Below are positions 26,690 through 34,572 of a stretch of 41,463 bases of DNA, piece by piece. Source of the stretch: Nitrospira sp. (GTDB lineage Bacteria > Nitrospirota > Nitrospiria > Nitrospirales > Nitrospiraceae); the NCBI GenBank assembly GCA_018242765.1, contig JAFEBH010000031.1, positions 1 through 41,463 of the forward strand, written 5' to 3'. A model generated the notes under the pieces. The model had not been told where the DNA came from. It searched no databases and saw only the letters and a list, made by a program, of their open reading frames with translations. The position numbers and the translations under genes were made by a program. The first letter of the stretch is position 1. Each line of letters opens with the position of its first letter.

Positions 26690-28026
26690 TGCTGACCTGG
26701 TTATCTAAACATGTGTTTTTTCCGTTGTGGGAAATTAAAGATGACGCTCATCGTGCCAAGTATCTTCGTGAGTTATCCAGTAGCCAGTGGTTGGATTCAG
26801 AAAGTCTACGAAAAAGGCAATGGGATCGTGTGCGTGAAATCGTTGGTTATGCTTTTAATCACTGTCCGTATTATCAGGTGTGTCTTGCAGCCGAAGGGTT
26901 TGACGGCGTACTTCATGGATGGGACGATTTTCGGCGACTGCCAATTTTGCGCAAATCAGATATCCGCAAGAACGGGAATCGGCTGTTTTCACGCGAATTT
27001 AAACAACAAGATTTGGTAGAAGCAAAAACAGGCGGATCGACCGGCGTTGCTCTGCAGTTGTATTTCGATTCCACATGCCAAGAGATGCGCAATGCGGCGG
27101 CCATGCGTAGTGACCAGTGGGCCGGTTGGGATATCGGTATGGCGGTTGCAGCTATCTGGGGCAATCCTCCCATCGCGGATACTCTGAAGAAAAAAATTCG
27201 CAACTTGCTGCTTGATCGTACGATCTATCTTGACACGATGCAAATCAATGAGGACAGTGTCTGCCGTTTTGCCCGCGACTGGCAGCGAACAAAGCCTCAG
27301 ATCATCTTTGGGCACGCTCATTCCATTTATATCCTAGCGAAGTATCTTCAGCGTCTTGGCATCGAGGCCATCCGTCCATGCGGCATTATTTCGACCTCGA
27401 TGATGTTGCTTGAGCCGGAGCGTCGGTTGATCGAAGAAGTCTTCCATTGCCAAGTTACCAACCGATATGGGTGTGAAGAAGTGGGACTCATCGCCTGTGA
27501 GTGCGAGCGACATGAGGGGCTCCATCTGAATATGGACCATGTCGTCGTGGAATTTTTGAAGGAAGATGGGACGGAGGCTATTCCAGGAGAAGAAGCCAGC
27601 ATTGTCGTCACTGATCTTATCAATCGTGGGATGCCGCTTATCCGCTATGAAATCGGGGACATGGGTGTTCCGAGTGGTCGGTCCTGTTCTTGTGGACGTG
27701 GACTCCCGTTAATGGAGCAAGTGACTGGCCGGCAAGCAGATTTTCTGAAGCGGCCTGATGGATCATTGGTTGCCGGGGTGTCACTGGTAGAGAGGACTCT
27801 CACGGCGATATCGGGGATCGAGCAAATGCAGCTGGTTCAGGATGAGGTTCATCACGTGTGCGCTAAGATTGTACGGGATAGTAACTTTTTCGAGGTGTCT
27901 GATCTCAAACTACGTAATGAGTTGCAGATGGTGTTTGGTAAGGATGTTGTCATCGAGATACAATATGTTCCGGTTCTTGGACAAACTCGCATGGGCAAGT
28001 ATCGTTTTGCTATTTGCAACGTATAA
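26689..28026 (+). CDS. CapK/PaaK-like adenylate-forming enzyme, copy 1
   Basis: A 445-residue member of the phenylacetate-CoA ligase-like (CapK) family of adenylate-forming enzymes. The phosphate loop KTGGSTGVAL is near 114, NRYGCEEVGLIACECE is the acyl-adenylate region, and CSCGRGLPLMEQVTGRQADF is near 333-352. The family activates a carboxylate with ATP; the role in capsule loci is not firmly established. The downstream partner could be an amine or a CoA/thiol. It is start-coupled to the GT4 gene. A homologue with the same landmarks at nearly the same residue numbers lies at 37488-38840. Confidence 0.87.
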   Translation: MLTWLSKHVFFPLWEIKDDAHRAKYLRELSSSQWLDSESLRKRQWDRVREIVGYAFNHCPYYQVCLAAEGFDGVLHGWDDFRRLPILRKSDIRKNGNRLFSREFKQQDLVEAKTGGSTGVALQLYFDSTCQEMRNAAAMRSDQWAGWDIGMAVAAIWGNPPIADTLKKKIRNLLLDRTIYLDTMQINEDSVCRFARDWQRTKPQIIFGHAHSIYILAKYLQRLGIEAIRPCGIISTSMMLLEPERRLIEEVFHCQVTNRYGCEEVGLIACECERHEGLHLNMDHVVVEFLKEDGTEAIPGEEASIVVTDLINRGMPLIRYEIGDMGVPSGRSCSCGRGLPLMEQVTGRQADFLKRPDGSLVAGVSLVERTLTAISGIEQMQLVQDEVHHVCAKIVRDSNFFEVSDLKLRNELQMVFGKDVVIEIQYVPVLGQTRMGKYRFAICNV

Positions 28027-28065
28027 TTGAATGATGAAGAGCCTCTTTCTTTGTTACTTGTAACC

Positions 28066-29073
28066 ATGGGAAGAGCAATGGCACGGTCCTCAAGTTATAG
28101 ACCTCAGAGTCACTGGATGTACGAGGGAGGTGGGAACAGGGAGTGCAGTAATCCGCCAGGAGAACTAACGACTGCGGATAAGCCACTCGTGAGTATTGTC
28201 ATAGCGACATACAACATGGCCGCATATGTGCCTCTGGCCGTCAAGTCGGTGCTGGACCAAATCTATAAGAATATTGAGGTGATCATTGTAGATGATGGTT
28301 CGACGGATGACACCAGGGATGCCCTAAAGACTTATTTGAGTGATCCTCGCGTGAGGTATTTCTTTCAGGAGAATAAGGGACAGGCGGCCGCGAAGAACTA
28401 TGGCGTGCGCGAGTCACAGGGAGAGTACGTTGCATTTCTTGATGGCGACGATATGTGGGACCCAGAAAAACTCGATCTGCAGATTCCTTTGTTGTTACAG
28501 TCTGAGGCTGTAGGCCTAGTGTACTCCAGAGTACTCTACATTGACGAAACGGGAAAGGAGTTGAGAGTAGCGGATAATGAATTGTTTCGTGGGCGAGTAA
28601 GCGGTCCACTACTCATTCGTAACTTCATTGGGTTCGGGACTTGTGTGGTCAAGAAGGAGTGTTTTGATCGCTTGGGGGGGTTCGAGGAACGCATTCATAT
28701 GGGAATAGATTACGAATTATGGCTGAGGTTTTCAACTCGGTATGAGTTTGATTATGTAGACCTTCCACTGCTTCGGTATCGGCTATGGCCTGGGCAGATG
28801 TCAAAAAATGTCAGGGGACGCTATCTGAATGGAATTGAAATAATGAAAAAATTCCTGCAAGAGTTTCCGGGAGCCGTCGATAAAGACACGGAGAACGAGG
28901 CATGGGCTCATACCTATGTTGGGTTTGGCCAATGCGTGCAAACCATCGATCGGCAGTTTGGCCAGGCAATGAAGCTATACCTGCGAGCTCTTGGCCATAA
29001 ACCCGGGTATCTTCCTGCATGGAAAGCTATCATTATGGCCATCCTGGACTTGGAGAAGCATGTTGCTCTATGA
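28066..29073 (+). CDS. glycosyltransferase family 2
   Basis: About 335 residues. The GT-A core shows VSIVIATYNMAAYVPLAVKS, IIVDDGSTDDT, NKGQAAAKNYGV and the DXD motif FLDGDDMWDPEK. The C-terminal half has a typical FEERIHMGIDYELWLR acceptor region. The start is uncertain: TTG 28027 directly follows the previous stop, and ATG 28066 and 28078 are in frame. None has a strong ribosome-binding site and the conserved domain begins about 40 residues later. The acetyltransferase ATG overlaps its stop. Confidence 0.88.
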   Translation: MGRAMARSSSYRPQSHWMYEGGGNRECSNPPGELTTADKPLVSIVIATYNMAAYVPLAVKSVLDQIYKNIEVIIVDDGSTDDTRDALKTYLSDPRVRYFFQENKGQAAAKNYGVRESQGEYVAFLDGDDMWDPEKLDLQIPLLLQSEAVGLVYSRVLYIDETGKELRVADNELFRGRVSGPLLIRNFIGFGTCVVKKECFDRLGGFEERIHMGIDYELWLRFSTRYEFDYVDLPLLRYRLWPGQMSKNVRGRYLNGIEIMKKFLQEFPGAVDKDTENEAWAHTYVGFGQCVQTIDRQFGQAMKLYLRALGHKPGYLPAWKAIIMAILDLEKHVAL

Positions 29074-29648
29074 GCGAACAATACCAAGTTCGGTTTTGGA
29101 GTGTTGTCGGCGCAGATCTCCATCGCTATGGCCATGGAGTATCAATCAAGTCATTTGTGAGGCAATACTTTCTAACGCCTGGTTTTAAATATACATTCTG
29201 GATGCGACTTACTCTTCACTTGCGCCACAAGAAAATCATCTGGCGCCCAGGCTATTACTTATGCCGAGTAGTCCTGCATCACCATAGCCTGAAGTATGGA
29301 ATATCGATATCGTACAATACGTGTATCGGACCTGGACTGTATATCGGACATTATGGTGGCATTGTGGTCAATAGCGAAGTTGTCATCGGTCGTGACTGTA
29401 ATATCAATCACGAAGTGACTATCGGTGCGAAGTACGGTGGTAAGAATCCAGGGATACCGGTGGTCGGCGATCGCGTGTATCTGGGGCCAGGGTGTAAGGT
29501 GATTGGTGGGATATGTCTGGGGAATGATGTAGCGGTCGGAGCGAATTCCGTCGTGGTGGACTCGGTCCAAGATTTTGGCGTAGTTGCCGGCGTTCCAGCA
29601 AAGATGATTTCCTCGAGAGGGTCGTCAGACTACGTGGTGAATACGTAA
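29070..29648 (+). CDS. serine acetyltransferase-like hexapeptide O-acetyltransferase
   Basis: A 192-residue left-handed beta-helix protein. The N-terminal helical part is followed by hexapeptide repeats (SISYNTCIGPGLYIGHYG, VVIGRDCNINHEVTIG, VGDRVYLGPGCKVIGG, VAVGANSVVV) and ends GVPAKMI. This matches CysE-like acetyltransferases in glycan loci, which put O-acetyl groups on sugars from acetyl-CoA. The start overlaps the stop of the preceding GT2 gene (ATGA). Confidence 0.9.
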   Translation: MSEQYQVRFWSVVGADLHRYGHGVSIKSFVRQYFLTPGFKYTFWMRLTLHLRHKKIIWRPGYYLCRVVLHHHSLKYGISISYNTCIGPGLYIGHYGGIVVNSEVVIGRDCNINHEVTIGAKYGGKNPGIPVVGDRVYLGPGCKVIGGICLGNDVAVGANSVVVDSVQDFGVVAGVPAKMISSRGSSDYVVNT

Positions 29649-29789
29649 ACCGATCCGAGGTAAGTCAAAATGGGGGAACCCGATGTTCGCTATTGAGAAC
29701 ACCATGTAGTACTTCATATTCGTCATGGGCGGCAGATACCCTGGAATGGTAGATCATTGTCGATACATAAAGCCTTCCGTCATGATCAA

Positions 29790-31019
29790 CTAGCCGTTTC
29801 TTCTCACTAGTTCACGGTAGATTGCGAGATATCCCTCCGTCATCGCCTGAAGGGAATAGTTGGTTTGCTGGAGGCGTCTGGCTTGTTCACCAAGTTGTGA
29901 GCGAAGTGCTGGATCCTTGTATAACCGGAGAATTGCTTGGGTAAGGGCTTCAGCGTCTTGTGGAGGAACCAGCAACCCGGTGCGTTCCTCCTGTATGACC
30001 TCAGCGAGTCCTCCAACCCGAGACGCGAGGATAGGAATGCCGAGTGCCATGGCCTCGAGCAAGGTATATGGAAGCCCCTCGTGTAGGGAGGGCATTAGCA
30101 ATACATCGCAGTGGGCAATGTAGCTATAGACATTCCGTCGGAAACCCAGAATATGTGCTCGGTTCGCAATTCCACGATCCTTAGCCAGGGTCTCAATCTC
30201 TGTCTCGCAAGGGCCACTACCCACGATGTGCAGGTGCACGTTTTGTGGGATGTGTTGGGAGGAAACGGCTTCAATGGCTACATGATGTCCTTTCACGACA
30301 TCGAGCCGACCTACCATCACCAGGTTGAACCAATCGTCGCGAATCTCCGCTGGGTGAGGAAATTGGGACCGATCCATATCGGCTACTCCGTTGGGTATCA
30401 CTGTTGTCCTGAGATTGGAGTGAGCAGATCGGTAGTAGGCTCGTAGGTCGTTCGTCACGTAGCACACCGTCGAATGGGTAATGCGTGTCGCCGCATCATC
30501 AAAGATGGAATAAAGCCGATTGCGCAGGGCATGAATGGAACCAGTTGTCGTCGGTTCTGGCAACCCATGTTCCGTCTTGATCATGGCAAAAGAAGACCAC
30601 CTACTTGCCAGGGCGCAGAAGACCATTGCCTTATACCCATGGACATGGACGACTCGGATGTTACGCTGTTTGAATAGTCGAGCGAGTTGTCGGGAGGTGG
30701 CCAACAGAGAACGGTTACGATTGGATAGAATGACTGGTTCGATCCCTTGATCACGTGCCTGGGCGGCCAGTTCACTGTCATGGAAGAGAACGAGAAGCGT
30801 ACTGACGCCCTGAGCTTGGAGGCCGCTCATTATTCCGAGTACATGGCGTTCGACACCGCCGAAGAGCTCCCCAACGGTGCATATTGCGATACATTCCAGA
30901 TCTGTTGAGTGTGGAGATTTTCGGTGATGATCAAGATCATTCTCACGATGCAATGCTTCACCATGAGTAGCGGGGCTCTCAGAAGGGGAAGGGCCAGATG
31001 TCTCTATATTCCGTTGCAC
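29790..31019 (-). CDS. glycosyltransferase family 4, antisense to the operon
   Basis: About 409 residues. Core motifs are ICTVGELFGGVERHVLGIMS, TEHGLPEPT, VMVGRLDVVKGHHVAIEAV, and MPSLHEGLPYTLLEAMALGI (EX7E) with GGLAEVIQEERTGLLVPP. It is the only glycosyltransferase on the minus strand here. The longest reading begins at ATG 31166, but that would overlap the start of the divergent ligase gene and add unconserved residues. GTG 31019 has AAGGA four bases upstream and leaves about 118 bases for two promoters, one with a perfect TATAAT (31098-31103, minus). Confidence 0.87.
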   Translation of the reverse strand: MQRNIETSGPSPSESPATHGEALHRENDLDHHRKSPHSTDLECIAICTVGELFGGVERHVLGIMSGLQAQGVSTLLVLFHDSELAAQARDQGIEPVILSNRNRSLLATSRQLARLFKQRNIRVVHVHGYKAMVFCALASRWSSFAMIKTEHGLPEPTTTGSIHALRNRLYSIFDDAATRITHSTVCYVTNDLRAYYRSAHSNLRTTVIPNGVADMDRSQFPHPAEIRDDWFNLVMVGRLDVVKGHHVAIEAVSSQHIPQNVHLHIVGSGPCETEIETLAKDRGIANRAHILGFRRNVYSYIAHCDVLLMPSLHEGLPYTLLEAMALGIPILASRVGGLAEVIQEERTGLLVPPQDAEALTQAILRLYKDPALRSQLGEQARRLQQTNYSLQAMTEGYLAIYRELVRRNG

Positions 31020-31097
31020 GGTTTCCTTCTCGTGGAGCTTCGGCGAAGGATGCAGGATTACTGCATTAACTTTGCTCTGGATGTGGCGATTCTTCCC

Positions 31098-31103
31098 ATT
31101 ATA
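31098..31103 (-). promoter_or_regulatory. possible -10 box for the antisense GT4
   Basis: TATAAT on the minus strand, about 80 bases before GTG 31019, inside the longer alternative reading of the gene. No good -35 hexamer is seen at the normal distance, so support is weak. Confidence 0.25.
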
Positions 31104-31137
31104 CCTGGTAAGCCAAGTTTCTTTTAGAGATTCTGAT

Positions 31138-32463
31138 ATGCGTAAACCAGTTTCTTTCACCTCCACGGATAAACTGCTAGTTTCAACCCGTGCCGCCGTG
31201 GTGGAGGGTTATTCGGCAACGAGAAATTGGGGGCTCAAAATCTATCTTTTGTTTGCCGTTAGTTGGTTCTTGCATTTAGGGGCGCGACTGCCCTTGCTAG
31301 GCCTTCTTCGGTTTGATCTGCTCCTGGTAGTTGTCCTGGCGTATTTGGCATTTGTAGGCAAAGGAGAAATCGCTACCCATATCACAAGTACTGACAAGAT
31401 ACTGAGAATACTAATTTCCTATTCAATTTTGACCATACCGTTTGTCTACTGGCCAGGGAGTGTCATCAATACTGGAATAGGGAACTTCATCAAAGCGATC
31501 GTATTCTATTACTTTACTGTTGCCTTTGTTCGTACTGAGCAGGACATAAAGAAGTTGGTTTTCACCTTTATTACTTGCCAAGTGATTCGCGTTCTTGAGC
31601 CGCTATATCTGCACGTGACGGAGGGGTATTGGGGAGGCCGTGCGTACATGTCAGGGGGGGCTGAGGCCCTTGACCGGTTATCGGGCGCCCCGAGTGATGT
31701 GGTGAATCCCAATGGACTTGCGTTCATCATTTGTTTTGTCCTGCCTTTCTTGTATCTAATGGCGGGACTATCGTGGAAAGGTCGTATGGGTGCTATTGTT
31801 TTGGCTCCTGTCTGTCTATACGCGTTAGCACTCACTGGTTCTCGGTCAGGCATTGTTGGGGTGTTTATCATATTTCTAGGAATTTTGGCTAAGGCTAAAA
31901 GACGGGTGATGTGGATGGTATCGGTTGTCACTATTTTACTCGTTACTTTTCCGTTGTTAAGCTCGGATATGCAGGATCGATATCTGTCTGTTATTGGGAA
32001 GGGAGAAAAGAACGCGGGGACCGCAGAGGGACGAGTGACTGGTGTCATAGATAATTTTGTGGCGGCGTTGCATAGGCCAATTTTTGGTCATGGCCTCGGA
32101 ACATCTCAAGAGGTCAATGCAAATTTTATAGAGGTCGATATGCCCGCACACAATCTCTATGCCGAAATAGCCCAAGAGTTGGGATTTGTCGGCCTAGCGT
32201 TGTTTATTGTGTTGTTGAAATCCATCTATGTGGGTTTCAATGAGTGTAAGCGCGCATACAGTCAACATGACGCAAGCCCATTCTTGCGACAACTCGTTGA
32301 CAGCATGCAGATTTTATTGCTGATGAATTTTGTGTTCAGCTTTGCCAGTTATGGGCTCAGCAGCTATGAGTGGTATTTTCTCGGCGGTATGTCGGTGTCA
32401 ATGCAACGGCTGGCTATGAAGGCTCAAGATGAGGGTAAAGCCAGCCAGGGGCTCAATCAATGA
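31138..32463 (+). CDS. O-antigen ligase / polysaccharide polymerase (WaaL/Wzy family)
   Basis: A 441-residue integral membrane protein with ten or more hydrophobic helices. A large loop carries the family's typical ALTGSRSGIVGVF and the later VDMPAHNLYAEIAQELG and FGHGLG stretches (PF04932). It could polymerise repeat units (Wzy) or ligate glycan to a carrier (WaaL); the sequence does not separate these. ATG 31138 is chosen because upstream codons fall in the divergent promoter region. The following GT4 ATG overlaps its stop (ATGA). Confidence 0.87.
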   Translation: MRKPVSFTSTDKLLVSTRAAVVEGYSATRNWGLKIYLLFAVSWFLHLGARLPLLGLLRFDLLLVVVLAYLAFVGKGEIATHITSTDKILRILISYSILTIPFVYWPGSVINTGIGNFIKAIVFYYFTVAFVRTEQDIKKLVFTFITCQVIRVLEPLYLHVTEGYWGGRAYMSGGAEALDRLSGAPSDVVNPNGLAFIICFVLPFLYLMAGLSWKGRMGAIVLAPVCLYALALTGSRSGIVGVFIIFLGILAKAKRRVMWMVSVVTILLVTFPLLSSDMQDRYLSVIGKGEKNAGTAEGRVTGVIDNFVAALHRPIFGHGLGTSQEVNANFIEVDMPAHNLYAEIAQELGFVGLALFIVLLKSIYVGFNECKRAYSQHDASPFLRQLVDSMQILLLMNFVFSFASYGLSSYEWYFLGGMSVSMQRLAMKAQDEGKASQGLNQ

Positions 32464-33635
32464 ACAAACATCGAATTCTCCTTGTCGTGAAGCATCCAGT
32501 CGGTGGGATTCGGACATTTTTCCGATATGTCTATACCAACATTGGTTCATCAAATTATGATTTCACGCTTATCGCACCTGACCTACCTGAAACTCGTCTA
32601 TTGTTGGATGATCTCAAAGACCTTCATTTGCAGTATGTTCCGGCACGCCCCAATGCAAGTAGCCGAGAGCTTTTTGGACTAGTGACCACAATTGTTCGCG
32701 GTCAATCATTTGGACTCATTCATTCTCATGGATTTACATCTGCTGCGTGCACGATTATGGCCGCGCTCTATAGGCAAATTCCCCATGTACTCACATGCCA
32801 CGACGTCTTCACCCCCGGACAATTCGTCGGTTTGAAGGGGCTCATAAAGAGGGTTGCGCTCGGTGCGATGCTCTCGATGGTGGATCGTATACATTGTGTT
32901 AGTAACGATGCTCGAGCGAATTTGCTTGCATACTTGCCGATTCTAAAGCTTTTCAAGCATAAGGTGGTTACCATATTCAATGGTATTGAGGTGGAGCCAT
33001 TTGTGAACGCGGAGAGGCGGGATTTAAAAAAAGAGCTCGGCTTGCCTTCGAATACCTTTCTGATTGGTTTCATGGGACGGTTCATGGCTCAAAAGGGGTT
33101 TCGATATCTTGTAGATGCGCTGGAACAACTAAAAAGAATGGACAGCCTTCCAGGGAAGCCGCTAGTAATAACTTTTAGCCAGCCGGACGGATTTATCAGG
33201 GAGGAACAGGAACAAGTAAAGAAACGAGGGTTGGGTGATTCAATTCTTTTTTTGCCATTTGTTCCCAATGTGGCCGCAACGCTGAAGGGCCTCGATATCG
33301 TTGCGATGCCATCACTTTGGGAAGCGTGTGGATTGCTCGCGATGGAAACAATGGCGGCCGGTACCCCAATTGTGGGAACAGATTGCATAGGGCTCAGGGA
33401 AGTGCTACGGAACACCCCGGCATATATTGTCCCTGCAAAAGATGGGGCTGCCTTGTCCGAAGCCTTAGCGTTGGAGATGAGAGCTCCGACGACGGCCAGG
33501 ACAAGAGAATTTTCGGCAGAGGCCGCAACTCGGTTTCAGGTTAAAGACAGGGCTGCTGAGATCGAGAAACTTATGCGTGAATGTCTAAAAGTGACGTCTC
33601 CCACAAGAAGCGACAATGCCTCAACTCTAGAGTAG
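32460..33635 (+). CDS. glycosyltransferase family 4
   Basis: A 391-residue GT-B enzyme. The start is KHPVGGIRTFFRYVY. The middle has LIHSHGFTSAACTIMAA and LTCHDVFTPGQF. The C-terminal domain has GFMGRFMAQKGFRYLVDAL and SLWEACGLLAMETMAAGTPI (EX7E) with GLREVL. Its ATG overlaps the ligase stop, so the two are coupled. Donor unknown. Confidence 0.9.
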   Translation: MNKHRILLVVKHPVGGIRTFFRYVYTNIGSSNYDFTLIAPDLPETRLLLDDLKDLHLQYVPARPNASSRELFGLVTTIVRGQSFGLIHSHGFTSAACTIMAALYRQIPHVLTCHDVFTPGQFVGLKGLIKRVALGAMLSMVDRIHCVSNDARANLLAYLPILKLFKHKVVTIFNGIEVEPFVNAERRDLKKELGLPSNTFLIGFMGRFMAQKGFRYLVDALEQLKRMDSLPGKPLVITFSQPDGFIREEQEQVKKRGLGDSILFLPFVPNVAATLKGLDIVAMPSLWEACGLLAMETMAAGTPIVGTDCIGLREVLRNTPAYIVPAKDGAALSEALALEMRAPTTARTREFSAEAATRFQVKDRAAEIEKLMRECLKVTSPTRSDNASTLE

Positions 33636-33673
33636 GCTGATGGTTAATTTCAATCTTCCATCGGTCTCATCTG

Positions 33674-33696
33674 GGGAGAGCTCAAGAAACTCTCCC
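33674..33696. repeat. 7-bp inverted repeat, possible weak terminator
   Basis: GGGAGAG and CTCTCCC with a 9-base loop, followed by only TT. It sits 38 bases after the GT4 stop, in a 173-base gap before the methyltransferase gene. The position suits a terminator but the T-tract is missing. Confidence 0.35.
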
Positions 33697-33808
33697 TTCC
33701 AGCTAAGAGTTATCTCGAAATGGGACTGCCGATTCTCAGGACATCAGGCAGAACGGTTTTAAGTGGTCAGGCTCATGTGATCGTTGCAATGTTAGCATTG
33801 GAGGAGAA

Positions 33809-34297
33809 ATGAGGGTTCATCTTTGCTGCGGGCCTATAGATAAGATGGAGGGGTGGGTTAATGTTGATGCGTGTAATTTTGGGCAAGAAGTCGTGGCGGA
33901 CATTGCAAAACACTGGGAATTTGCATCGGATGGTGCAGTTTCTGAAATCTATTGTAAAGATGGTTTTGAACATGTTGATTCTGCGGAGCACTTCCTTGGA
34001 GAGGTAGCACGAGTCCTCCATGCCGGAGGAAGGCTGACCATATGGGTTCCGCATTATAAGAATCCAAGTGCCTATCGAATGACTCACAAGCGATTGCTCT
34101 CATGGAGTTACTTCAATGCATTCCCAGAACCACACGATGCGGTACAGGATCTACGCGTAATCTCAAATAAGATCTACATTGGGCATAAAGAGAGTAAGAT
34201 ATGGGCGGTCGTTCATGTTCTGATTAATCTGATTCCTAAGTGGTGGGAGAGAATAGGGTATGTTTCAAATATCGAGGTCGTTTTTGAAAAGCGCTGA
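33809..34297 (+). CDS. small SAM-dependent methyltransferase-like protein
   Basis: A 162-residue class I methyltransferase-like protein. VHLCCGPIDKMEGWVNVDAC corresponds to motif I plus the acidic end of strand 2. DGFEHVDSAEHFLGEVARVL and AGGRLTIWVPHYKNPSAYRM resemble the predicted methyltransferases of COG4627. It is short for a full methyltransferase but no break is visible. It probably methylates a sugar or a lipid-linked intermediate. GGAGGAG precedes the ATG closely. Confidence 0.75.
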   Translation: MRVHLCCGPIDKMEGWVNVDACNFGQEVVADIAKHWEFASDGAVSEIYCKDGFEHVDSAEHFLGEVARVLHAGGRLTIWVPHYKNPSAYRMTHKRLLSWSYFNAFPEPHDAVQDLRVISNKIYIGHKESKIWAVVHVLINLIPKWWERIGYVSNIEVVFEKR

Positions 34298-34406
34298 CCT
34301 GCCTCCTGCGCACTGTATGGTACAGACTCACCATAATCATAGAGTAATCGGCATTGGAGAAGCTCTAGCCAGTCAGCCATGCCACTGTAGGAACACCATG
34401 GGGAAA

Positions 34407-34440
34407 AGCGTAGGGAAATTTATGATGTTAAGCCTACGCT
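34407..34440. repeat. 8-bp inverted repeat in gap before asnB-2
   Basis: AGCGTAGG and CCTACGCT form a perfect 8-bp stem with an 18-base A/T-rich loop, in the 275-base gap upstream of the second asparagine synthase gene. There is no T-tract; it could be a protein-binding site or a transcript hairpin. Confidence 0.4.
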
Positions 34441-34572
34441 GAGGATCATCAGGTAATGCCGTTGAGGTTCAGGTTTGCGTGCTGGAGCATCCCGTTCTGT
34501 ACGCATACCGCGTCAGTCGATGAATAGGTTCAATCAGAAGGGCGAAACCTACTTTAAAGGTGGCAGAAACTA

